Part shown: piece after piece, positions 7,591-15,181 of the stretch
Position numbering within the stretch: the stretch's first letter is position 1
Layout of the letters: each line of letters begins with the position of its first letter
Assembly (NCBI GenBank): GCA_023384575.1
Contig: JAHDVP010000001.1
Coordinates: 167,428 to 231,427 of the forward strand
DNA from: Acidobacteriota bacterium
GTDB lineage: Bacteria; Acidobacteriota; Vicinamibacteria; Vicinamibacterales; JAFNAJ01
Direction: 5' to 3'
Length of the DNA stretch: 64,000 nucleotides
Made by a program: the position numbers and the translations under genes
Notes under the pieces: generated by a model
The model's input: the letters and a program-made list of their open reading frames with translations, nothing else
What the model was told of the DNA's origin: nothing
Databases searched by the model: none

Positions 7591-9867
7591 TCAGAACCGC
7601 ACGCTGTAAACCAGCTTGAAGTTGCGCCCCATCTCAGGAACGAAGTCCCTGATGAGCGAAAGGTGGTTGCGGTACAGCTTGTTGGCCGCGTTGTCGAGGC
7701 GTGCGGTGATCGTGTTGACGGCACCACCGGCCACGAACGAATACGACCCGAAGAGCTTCAGCAGACCGTACCCCTCGGTCTCCGTCTCCTCGCCGAAGAC
7801 CCGTCGCTGGCTCGACACGGCCACCCACTGCCCGCCGGCCTGCAGGGCGTTCCGCTGGTAGCGAAGGCCGAAGGTGCCCCTGAGCGGCGGGATTCGCGGC
7901 AGCGGGTCGCTGGTCGACTTCAGCTGACCCCGGACGTAATCGACACCGATCTCGGCAATCAGCGTCTCGGTGAGGTGCACGTGCGTGTGCGCCTCGAGGC
8001 CGTGAAGCAGGCTGTCGGCGCCGACGAATTCCTGGAAGGGCAACTCGTCGTGGCCGTGACCGTGGTCGTCGTCGTCGTGACCGTCGTCGTCGCTGTCGTG
8101 ATCGTCGTCGAGGTCGTCGTCGTGCCCGAACCGGCGATCGAACTCGTCCTCCGAGATGGGGTTCCGGAAGATGTAGTCCTTGATGTCGTTGCGGAAGAAC
8201 GCGATCTCACCCGTGAGCCTCGGCAGCCGCCAGCGGAACGCGACGTCGAAGCCGAGCGCCTTCTCCGACTTCAGGTCGGGGTTGCCGATCTCGAAGGCGA
8301 AGTTGCCGTGGTGCGGCCCGAAATAATACAGCTCCTCGAGCGCAGGGTTGCGCGCCGCGCGCGCGAGGCTGACCGCCACGGTCGTCTCGTCGGTCGGGCG
8401 CAGCAGCAGGCCGACCGAGCCCGAGAAATTGTCGAAGTCGCGATCGGGCAAGCCGCCCTCCGGGCGGAACGAGGCGCGGTCGTAACGACCGCCGAACTGG
8501 AACGTCACGCGAGGCCAGACGACCTCCTCGTAGGCGAACAGCGCGAACCCGTTCTGGTCGACCGGGGGCGAGAGCGCCTCCTCGCCCTCGGCGGAGAACT
8601 GCCGGCTGAGTCCCCAGACGCCGAGGCTGCCGCGCAGCCGCCCCATCTGTCGGTGCCCGGCGAGCAGTTCGACGTCGACGGTGTTGTTCCTGAACTGCGT
8701 GGCAATCTCGGCGCCCTCCACTTCGTCGTGGCGGTACCGCCTCACACCGAGGGTGCCTCGCACCGACGAGAACACGCCCGACATCTCACGGGCCTCGCCG
8801 CGCACGTTGAACACGTGCCGGCGCGGCGTCAGCTCGATCTCGCCGTCCTCGATGATCGGAATGCCGTAGCGGGTGTCGTCGTAGGCGTAGCTGCCGCCGA
8901 CATACCCGCGCTCGCCGGTGAACGACGCGGCGAGGTTCGCAAAGCCGCTTCGCAGCTGGGTGTTCTCGACGTCACCCTCCGGCGTGCCGACGTCGCCGGC
9001 GTGGCGCCCGCTGCCACCAGCGCGCAGCGCGAACTGCCCGTTGCCCCACAGTACGTCGGCGGCGCCACCGGCCTCGCCGGCCGAACTGGCGAGGTCGACC
9101 TGGGCCCCACCGCTCACGCCGCTCACCTGGCGGGTCGGAATGACCTCGGAGATGACGTTCACCAGTCCGCCGATGGCGTTGGCCCCGTAGAGCAGCGTCG
9201 CCGGGCCCCGAACCACTTCGAGACGCGTCGCCGCCGCCGGGTTGACGCTGACGCCGTGGTCGCCCGACTGGCTCGACAGATCGCCCGTGCGCTGTCCGTC
9301 TTCGAGGACCAGCACGCGATCGCCGTCCAGACCCCGGATCACCGGCCGCGACGGGGCCGGCCCGAACGAGCGCTCCGCCAGCCCGGGCTGGTCCTTCAAG
9401 GTCGTGCCGAGGCTGCCCGTCAGGCTGACGGCGAGCTGCTGCCCCGCGAGCACGTTGGTCGCCTGGTACGCGTCGAAGCGGTCGCGCGCCTCGGGGCTCA
9501 CCGACACCACCTCGGCATAGTGGAGCTCGGGATCGAGCCGGAGCTCGCCGAGATCGGTCACGGCCGCATCCACCGTCACCTCGCGGCGCATGCCGACATA
9601 GCCCCCGGCCGAGACGACGAGATGGTAGGAGCCAGGCGCCACGTTCCGAAGGACGAATCGGCCATCGGAGGAGGACGTCGCCGTGATGCCCGCCTCCTCG
9701 ATGAACAGGGTGGCTCGCGCCACGGGCGCGAGCGTGACGGAGTGGACGAGCCGGCCACGAACCTCGGTGGCCTCCGTGTCCTGCGCCGCCGCTGTCGCGG
9801 CCGACATCGTCAAGAGCAGCCCTACCGCCGCCCAACGGCGGGTCAGGGTCGATACCTGCACGTTCAT
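7591..9867 (-). CDS. TonB-dependent receptor with His/Asp-rich metal loop (ZnuD-like)
   Basis: A 758-residue outer-membrane receptor. Order: signal peptide (1-29, ending TAAAQ), a carboxypeptidase regulatory-like beta domain (about 34-115), a plug domain (about 130-240) with PVIRGLDGDRVLVLEDG and RGPATLLYGANAIGG, then the beta barrel ending in the aromatic YSVRF. Between residues about 574 and 609 lies an extracellular-type loop that is almost only Asp and His (for example DDDHDSDDDGHDDDDHGHGH). Such loops characterise zinc receptors of the ZnuD type; zinc is therefore the best guess, with other divalent metals possible. The start has a good GGGAGGTG site. A small secreted Cys/His protein is encoded upstream on the same strand, and a 10-base palindrome (tcaatattga, 10014-10023) lies between them. 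Confidence 0.92.
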   Translation of the reverse strand: MNVQVSTLTRRWAAVGLLLTMSAATAAAQDTEATEVRGRLVHSVTLAPVARATLFIEEAGITATSSSDGRFVLRNVAPGSYHLVVSAGGYVGMRREVTVDAAVTDLGELRLDPELHYAEVVSVSPEARDRFDAYQATNVLAGQQLAVSLTGSLGTTLKDQPGLAERSFGPAPSRPVIRGLDGDRVLVLEDGQRTGDLSSQSGDHGVSVNPAAATRLEVVRGPATLLYGANAIGGLVNVISEVIPTRQVSGVSGGAQVDLASSAGEAGGAADVLWGNGQFALRAGGSGRHAGDVGTPEGDVENTQLRSGFANLAASFTGERGYVGGSYAYDDTRYGIPIIEDGEIELTPRRHVFNVRGEAREMSGVFSSVRGTLGVRRYRHDEVEGAEIATQFRNNTVDVELLAGHRQMGRLRGSLGVWGLSRQFSAEGEEALSPPVDQNGFALFAYEEVVWPRVTFQFGGRYDRASFRPEGGLPDRDFDNFSGSVGLLLRPTDETTVAVSLARAARNPALEELYYFGPHHGNFAFEIGNPDLKSEKALGFDVAFRWRLPRLTGEIAFFRNDIKDYIFRNPISEDEFDRRFGHDDDLDDDHDSDDDGHDDDDHGHGHDELPFQEFVGADSLLHGLEAHTHVHLTETLIAEIGVDYVRGQLKSTSDPLPRIPPLRGTFGLRYQRNALQAGGQWVAVSSQRRVFGEETETEGYGLLKLFGSYSFVAGGAVNTITARLDNAANKLYRNHLSLIRDFVPEMGRNFKLVYSVRF

Positions 9868-10143
9868 GAGAACACCTCCCCAGTGCCGGGAGCCTCCAGG
9901 TGCCACGAGGCGGCCTGGATCAGGACGACGCGCTGGGTACGGGTCGTCGCCGCGACACCCGCCGCCACGGCCGGTCGGGACTCGCGTGGTCTCCGGGCGC
10001 GGCGCGGATGTGGTCAATATTGAAACGATCGAGTCGAATGCGCTCACAGGTCCGTTCAGCCTGTCAGTCCACCGTTAGCCCGGCCCCAACGTCTGCGACC
10101 CGCCCACACGAAGGGGCGTGGAGGCGCCAGGGGAGCGCTGGAG

Positions 10144-10524
10144 CTAGACGGCTGACGGGTGGACCGAGGCGGGAGGCGGGGAGCGACCCGGGATCCCGAG
10201 GGCGACGTGCAGGTCGCCGAGCGAGACGGGCGGGAAGGCGACAGGGATCGACGGGGCGGCTCCGGCGGCACCAAGCGGTGGTCCGCTGCCAAGGAGACGG
10301 AACCCGCTCGCCCAATGGCAGACGACGCAGTGCTCGGTCTGCGAACACTCGAAGGAAAGGCCGACCGACGGCAGGGTGCTGGTGGTCGCCAACGCCGGGG
10401 GCGCGCACGTCGGGTCGTCGGCGCGGTCGTGGAGTACCGCCAGCGGGCCCAACGGGCCACCGAGCAACACGGCCATCAGAGCCGCGGCAACGCGCACGCG
10501 TGCAGACACCGCCTTCTTCGACAT
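10144..10524 (-). CDS. Small secreted Cys/His protein upstream of the metal receptor
   Basis: A 126-residue protein with a basic start and a signal sequence (MSKKAVSARVRVAAALMAVLL). After the leader, one compact motif stands out: CSQTEHCVVCHW, a Cys/His arrangement suited to binding a metal or redox partner, followed by a long Pro/Gly/Ala-rich tail. I do not recognise a named family; small Cys/His proteins next to metal-receptor genes exist but are poorly characterised. It sits 276 bases upstream of the TonB receptor start, same strand, with a perfect inverted repeat just before its own start codon. A role in presenting or sensing the receptor's metal is inference from position. Confidence 0.6.
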   Translation of the reverse strand: MSKKAVSARVRVAAALMAVLLGGPLGPLAVLHDRADDPTCAPPALATTSTLPSVGLSFECSQTEHCVVCHWASGFRLLGSGPPLGAAGAAPSIPVAFPPVSLGDLHVALGIPGRSPPPASVHPSAV

Positions 10525-10532
10525 GGCTTGAC

Positions 10533-10553
10533 CGACGAGTCAGATTATCGTCG
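10533..10553 (-). promoter_or_regulatory. Inverted repeat before the small Cys/His gene (possible operator)
   Basis: CGACGA and TCGTCG form a perfect 6-base inverted repeat around the AT-richer centre gtcagatta, starting 9 bases upstream of the ATG at 10524. Its position would let a bound regulator block transcription or translation of the small gene and perhaps the receptor. No known metalloregulator consensus is matched closely. Confidence 0.35.
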
Positions 10554-10794
10554 CGGCCGCACGTACGTCAAGAATCCGACTCGACAGCGGGCGACCGAGC
10601 GCATCCAGCTCGGCCGGACGGGGCGCGCCGACCGTTCAACGGCCTCGTGTGGGGTGCTGTCGGGTCTCAGACTCATGCCGCCGCCGCTTCGGCCGATATC
10701 TGGCCTAAGGGCGACGTGTCGCCGCGAGGCTTTGCGGCCTTGTGCGGATCTGACACAATGGCCGGGACATTTCCGGCCGAGGCCTTGACAGCGC

Positions 10795-13209
10795 ATGGCT
10801 CAGCCCCTCCCTCCCGTCGGACGCATCTACGTGGCCGCGGTCATCGCGCTCGGTGGCGCGGCCATCGGTCACTCGGGGTTCGTGGTCGCCCAGACAGCGA
10901 TCAGCCCGATGTGGCTCGTGCTGCTCGCGCTGACGATGTTCAGCAGCACGTTCAGCATCAAGATCCCTCACGCCTCGACCACCATTTCCGTCTCCGAGAC
11001 GTTCGTCTTCATCTGCGCGCTGCTGTTCGGTCCGGCGCCAGCCACGATCGTCATCGCGATCGACGGGCTCGTCATGTCGTGCTGGCGGCGGCATCGCCGC
11101 CTGCACCAGGTGCTGTTCAACACGACGGAGCCGGCGCTCTCGATCTTCGTGGCGGCGCACGTGTTCTTCGCCATGACGGGCCTCGATCCGAACGCGGGCA
11201 CGCCCATCAACGTCGGGGAGCACTTCGGCGCGCTCGTAGCGTTCACCAGCACCTACTTCCTGCTCTCGAGCGGCCTCAACGCCCTGGTGGTGTCGATTCA
11301 CCACCGCGCCCCGCTCTGGCCGATCTGGCGGCAGCATTTCGGATGGGTGCTCTTGAACTACTTCGGCGCGACGTCGGTCGCGGCGCTCCTGGTGCACAAC
11401 ACGAGCGACTTCAACTTCGTCGCGCTCGGCGTCGTGGTCCCGCTGCTCGTCATCTCGTACCTCACGTTCAAGACGTCGATGGCCCGCGTGGAGGACGCAA
11501 ACAGCCACCTGGCGCAACTGAACAAGCTGTACCTGTCGACGATCGAGACTCTGGCGATGGCCGTCGACGCGAAGGACCAGATCACGCACGGGCACATCCG
11601 CCGCGTGCAGGCGTACGCGGTCGGTCTCGCCAAGGCGATCGGCCTCTCGGACGACGTCCAGCTGAAGGCGCTCGAGGCCGCGGCCCTGCTGCACGACATG
11701 GGGAAGCTGGCCATCCCCGAGCACATCCTGAACAAGCCGGGCAAGCTGTCGGCGGCCGAGTTCGAGAAGATGAAGAAGCACGCCAGCATCGGTGCGGACA
11801 TCCTCTCGGCCATTGAATTCCCCTACCCGGTCGTCCCGATCGTCCGGCACCATCACGAGCGGTGGGATGGCAAGGGGTACCCGCAGGGACTCGCCGGCGC
11901 CGAGATCCCGATCGGTGCGCGCATCCTGTCGGTCGTCGATTGCTTCGACGCGCTGACCTCAGACCGCCCCTACCGCCGCGCGCTCTCGGACGACGAAGCG
12001 ATGCAGGTGCTGCTCGACGACCGCGGCACCGCCTACGACCCGCTCATCGTCGACACGTTCGCGCGCGTACACCGGGACATCGCGCCGCGCGAGGTGGACT
12101 TCGGCCCGCAGCGCGACACGCTCCACGAGATCGCCACCGTCGCGACGCCGTCGCCGCCACCCGCGACGGGGGCCGACCCTTTTGACGAGGCCGAGCCGGC
12201 GGTCGCACCGATCTTCGATTCGCTGCACGCCTTCTCGGCCCAGTCGCTGCTCACGGACGCCGCGGAGGAAGTGGGCCGGCAGCTGCGCCTCCTGACACCG
12301 GCGGCGGCCTCGGTGTTCTTCATTCACGACGCGCAGACGGCCGAGCTCGTCGCGGCGCACGCGTCGGGGCCCGACGCTGCGATGCTGCGGGGCCTGAGGA
12401 TCTCGATTGGCGAGCGGGTCTCGGGTTGGGTCGCGGCGCACCGGCGGACCATCGTCAACTCCGATCCGGTGCTCGATCTCGACACTCCTGGCGATCCCTT
12501 CACGTGTGCGTATCGCAGCTGCCTGAGCACGCCGCTCGTTGGCGCCGACGGTCTCGTGGGGGTGCTGACGCTCTACGCCACCACCGGGCAGGCGTTCACC
12601 GACACGGACCGACGCATCGTCGAGCAGCTCGCGCGCCCGCTGGCGCACCTCGTCCGCGGGGCGCTCGAATTCGAGAAGGTGCAGCAGGTGACCGGGACCT
12701 GCGCCATCAGCGGCCTGCCCGAGTTCGCGACCACGATCTCGGCGGCGAGCGTCTGCCCGCACCCGGTGGCCGCCATCGCCCTGTACATCACCGCGCCCGC
12801 CGACGCCGTGCCCGACGATCTCCCGGAGCAGTGGCTGGCGCGCGCGGCCGTCGCGCTGCGACGCGACTTCCGCGTCACCGACGGCCTGTATCGCGATGGC
12901 AGGAACGGACTGCTCGCCGTGTTGCCGCACGCCAACGAGATGGCCGCCCTGGCCATCGCCGATCGGGCGCGCGATCGCCTGCTCGACGCGCTGGCCTCGG
13001 GACCGGCCAGCGTCGGAAGGACGGTGACGCTCGAGATCGGCGTGGCGACCTCGCCGGCCGACGGTGACCGGATCGGCCTCGTGATCGAGGCGGCGCAGCG
13101 GCGGGCCCGCCCGGTCGGGTACGACCAGGTCGAACGCGGGGCGACGGAGTCGCCTCGCCAGGCGATGCTCTTCGAGGACCGGGAACTGCGGATCGTCCGG
13201 GCATCGTAA
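10795..13209 (+). CDS. Membrane HD-GYP phosphodiesterase with GAF and degenerate GGDEF domains
   Basis: An 804-residue signalling protein. Residues 1-225 form about six or seven membrane helices (a sensory membrane module). Residues about 245-420 are an intact HD-GYP cyclic-di-GMP phosphodiesterase: HGHIRR, LLHDMGKLAIP (HD at 300-301), HHHERWDGKGYP (352-363) and DRPYR. Residues about 450-620 form a GAF domain. The C-terminal 160 residues have the length and strand pattern of a GGDEF domain, but the active loop reads YRDGRNGLLAVLP with no GGDEF, so diguanylate cyclase activity is unlikely. The likely net role is lowering cyclic-di-GMP in response to a membrane and a GAF ligand signal. It precedes a paralogue of inverse composition. 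Confidence 0.9.
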   Translation: MAQPLPPVGRIYVAAVIALGGAAIGHSGFVVAQTAISPMWLVLLALTMFSSTFSIKIPHASTTISVSETFVFICALLFGPAPATIVIAIDGLVMSCWRRHRRLHQVLFNTTEPALSIFVAAHVFFAMTGLDPNAGTPINVGEHFGALVAFTSTYFLLSSGLNALVVSIHHRAPLWPIWRQHFGWVLLNYFGATSVAALLVHNTSDFNFVALGVVVPLLVISYLTFKTSMARVEDANSHLAQLNKLYLSTIETLAMAVDAKDQITHGHIRRVQAYAVGLAKAIGLSDDVQLKALEAAALLHDMGKLAIPEHILNKPGKLSAAEFEKMKKHASIGADILSAIEFPYPVVPIVRHHHERWDGKGYPQGLAGAEIPIGARILSVVDCFDALTSDRPYRRALSDDEAMQVLLDDRGTAYDPLIVDTFARVHRDIAPREVDFGPQRDTLHEIATVATPSPPPATGADPFDEAEPAVAPIFDSLHAFSAQSLLTDAAEEVGRQLRLLTPAAASVFFIHDAQTAELVAAHASGPDAAMLRGLRISIGERVSGWVAAHRRTIVNSDPVLDLDTPGDPFTCAYRSCLSTPLVGADGLVGVLTLYATTGQAFTDTDRRIVEQLARPLAHLVRGALEFEKVQQVTGTCAISGLPEFATTISAASVCPHPVAAIALYITAPADAVPDDLPEQWLARAAVALRRDFRVTDGLYRDGRNGLLAVLPHANEMAALAIADRARDRLLDALASGPASVGRTVTLEIGVATSPADGDRIGLVIEAAQRRARPVGYDQVERGATESPRQAMLFEDRELRIVRAS

Positions 13210-13315
13210 ACGGGTAGGCGCGTCTCACCCCAGCCGACGAGCCTATCGTGCAGCGTGGCGCGACGCCACCGACCAGACGCCGCCTCGTCACGGTTCGAGG
13301 TGGACGCCGAGCCCC

Positions 13316-15145
13316 ATGGATCCGTCGATTCCAGGACATCCCGCTGGCCGTCCGGCCCCCGGCACGGGGCGCAACCGCCCCGAGCCGGATGTCCGCGCGA
13401 CCGACGCCGAGCGGATCGCGGCGCTCGAGGCGGCGCTCGCCACCGAGCGCGAAGTGGTCGCCCGGCTCGTGCGGGCGATCGACGCCAAGTACCAGGTGGA
13501 ACCGGATCGGGCGGCGACGCTCGTCCGGCTCACAGAAGCGCTCGGCCGCGCGGCGGGCCTCGACCGCGCCGACCTCGAGGCGCTGCGGTCGGCAGCTCTG
13601 CTCCACGACGTCGGCCAGCTCGTGGTCCCGGTGGCGACGCTCGCCAAGCCGGGGCCGCTCTCGGCCGACGAGTTCGCGCAGGTGCGCCTCCACCCCCGCG
13701 TCGCTGCCGAACTGCTCGCTGACATCCCTGGCGCCGCCGCCATCGCGGCGATCGTCCGGGCCCATCACGAGCGCTGGGACGGGCTGGGCTACCCGGATGG
13801 CCTGCGCGGTGAGGCCATTCCGCTCGGCGCGCGGATCCTCGCGGTCGTCGATGCCTTCACCGCGATGATTCGGCCGCGCCCGCACCGCGATGCCCGCTCG
13901 CGGGCCGCCGCCGCCGCGGCCCTGCAGCACGAGGCCGGCAAGGCCTTCGATCCCACCGTCGTGACCTGCTTCCTCGAGCTGCTGTCCCGGCTGCCGACTT
14001 CATCGGAGGACGGGGGGGTGTCGCCGACCGCTCGAGGCGAGCGCGCCTGCACGATGATCGCGCAGGCCCATCGAGAGAACGTGGCCTTCCATGAGCTGGC
14101 CTACGCCCTCGGATCGAGCCTCGACCTGCCTCACGCGATCGCCACGATCTCCGAGACGCTCGTCCCGATCCTGCCGCACGAGACCTGCGCCCTCTTGATG
14201 CCCGACCGTCACGGCGCCTTGCGATGCCGCGCGGCCCACGGCATGGACGCCGACCGCCTGGCACAGGCGGTCTGGCCGGCCGATTCTGCGGTGACGCAGC
14301 AACTCCTGCAGCAGCGCCGCGTCGTGTCGTACGCCGACGACGACGGGTCGGGGCCCGATGGCCTGGCCGGCCGTTCGGGTGCGGCTTCGGCCGTCCTCGT
14401 TCCGCTCTGCGGCTCCGCAACCCCTGTCGGGGCGTTCGGAGTCTTCTCGCGTGCACCGGCCGCCTTCTCGGCCGATCACGAGCGCGTGCTGCTGCACGTC
14501 TGCGAGAACTTCGCGGCGCGTCTGATCAACGTGCTGCACTTCGAACAGGCCCGCGAGGATGCCCTGACCGACGCCCTGACGGGGTTGCCCAACACGCGTT
14601 TCCTGTCGATGCACCTCACCCAGGAACTCGCGCGGGCGACACGGCAGCGATCGCAGCTGGCGCTGCTCGTGATCGATCTCGACGACTTCAAGCGGGTGAA
14701 CGACACCGATGGCCACGCGATGGGCGACCGGCTGCTCGTCGAGGTCGCGCGAGCGCTCGAGGCCTCGGTGCGCCCCTATGACGTGTGCGCGCGCTATGCG
14801 GGCGACGAGTTCGTCGTGATGCTGCCCGAGTGCGGGCCGGACGAGGCCGGGGAGCGGCAGCACGAACTGGCCGCCGCCATCGCACGCGTGCGGGTCCACG
14901 TGGCAGCGGGTCGCGTGATTTCGGTCACGGCCAGCGTGGGAGCGGCGGTCTTCCCCGACGATGGCGACCGGTACGAGGATCTGCTGCAGGTGGCCGACCG
15001 GCGCATGTACTCCAGCAAGACCACCACCAAGGCGCACCCAACGCCCCTGCCGGCCCTGCCGCCGCTGCCGGCACGTCGGGAGGAGCCATCGATCGAGGTG
15101 GTGCTCGATCGGTGGTTGAGGGACATCCGGCAGCGGGTGCAGTGA
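13316..15145 (+). CDS. HD-GYP-like / GAF / GGDEF hybrid (probable diguanylate cyclase)
   Basis: A 609-residue soluble protein. Residues about 30-225 resemble HD-GYP but are damaged: the early metal His is replaced (VEPDRAATLV), and HD (97-98) is followed by VGQ instead of the usual GK, although HHERWDGLGYP (150-160) remains. A GAF domain spans about 255-400. The C-terminal domain from about 420 is a sound GGDEF: active loop YAGDEF near 492-497, with an RPYD inhibitory site ending exactly five residues before AGDEF, and the ALTGLPNTRF and DLDDFKRVND motifs. It should synthesise cyclic-di-GMP with product inhibition. It starts 106 bases after the preceding HD-GYP gene on the same strand. Confidence 0.88.
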   Translation: MDPSIPGHPAGRPAPGTGRNRPEPDVRATDAERIAALEAALATEREVVARLVRAIDAKYQVEPDRAATLVRLTEALGRAAGLDRADLEALRSAALLHDVGQLVVPVATLAKPGPLSADEFAQVRLHPRVAAELLADIPGAAAIAAIVRAHHERWDGLGYPDGLRGEAIPLGARILAVVDAFTAMIRPRPHRDARSRAAAAAALQHEAGKAFDPTVVTCFLELLSRLPTSSEDGGVSPTARGERACTMIAQAHRENVAFHELAYALGSSLDLPHAIATISETLVPILPHETCALLMPDRHGALRCRAAHGMDADRLAQAVWPADSAVTQQLLQQRRVVSYADDDGSGPDGLAGRSGAASAVLVPLCGSATPVGAFGVFSRAPAAFSADHERVLLHVCENFAARLINVLHFEQAREDALTDALTGLPNTRFLSMHLTQELARATRQRSQLALLVIDLDDFKRVNDTDGHAMGDRLLVEVARALEASVRPYDVCARYAGDEFVVMLPECGPDEAGERQHELAAAIARVRVHVAAGRVISVTASVGAAVFPDDGDRYEDLLQVADRRMYSSKTTTKAHPTPLPALPPLPARREEPSIEVVLDRWLRDIRQRVQ

Positions 15146-15181
15146 GCCCGGGATGCGGCGGTACACCCGCCCGCCGCGGCG

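Noticed and set aside
8030..8145. GTC/GTCGTG-rich tract that looks like a tandem repeat or CRISPR-like array
   Set aside because: No unit of constant length or spacers; it simply encodes the Asp/His loop of the TonB receptor.
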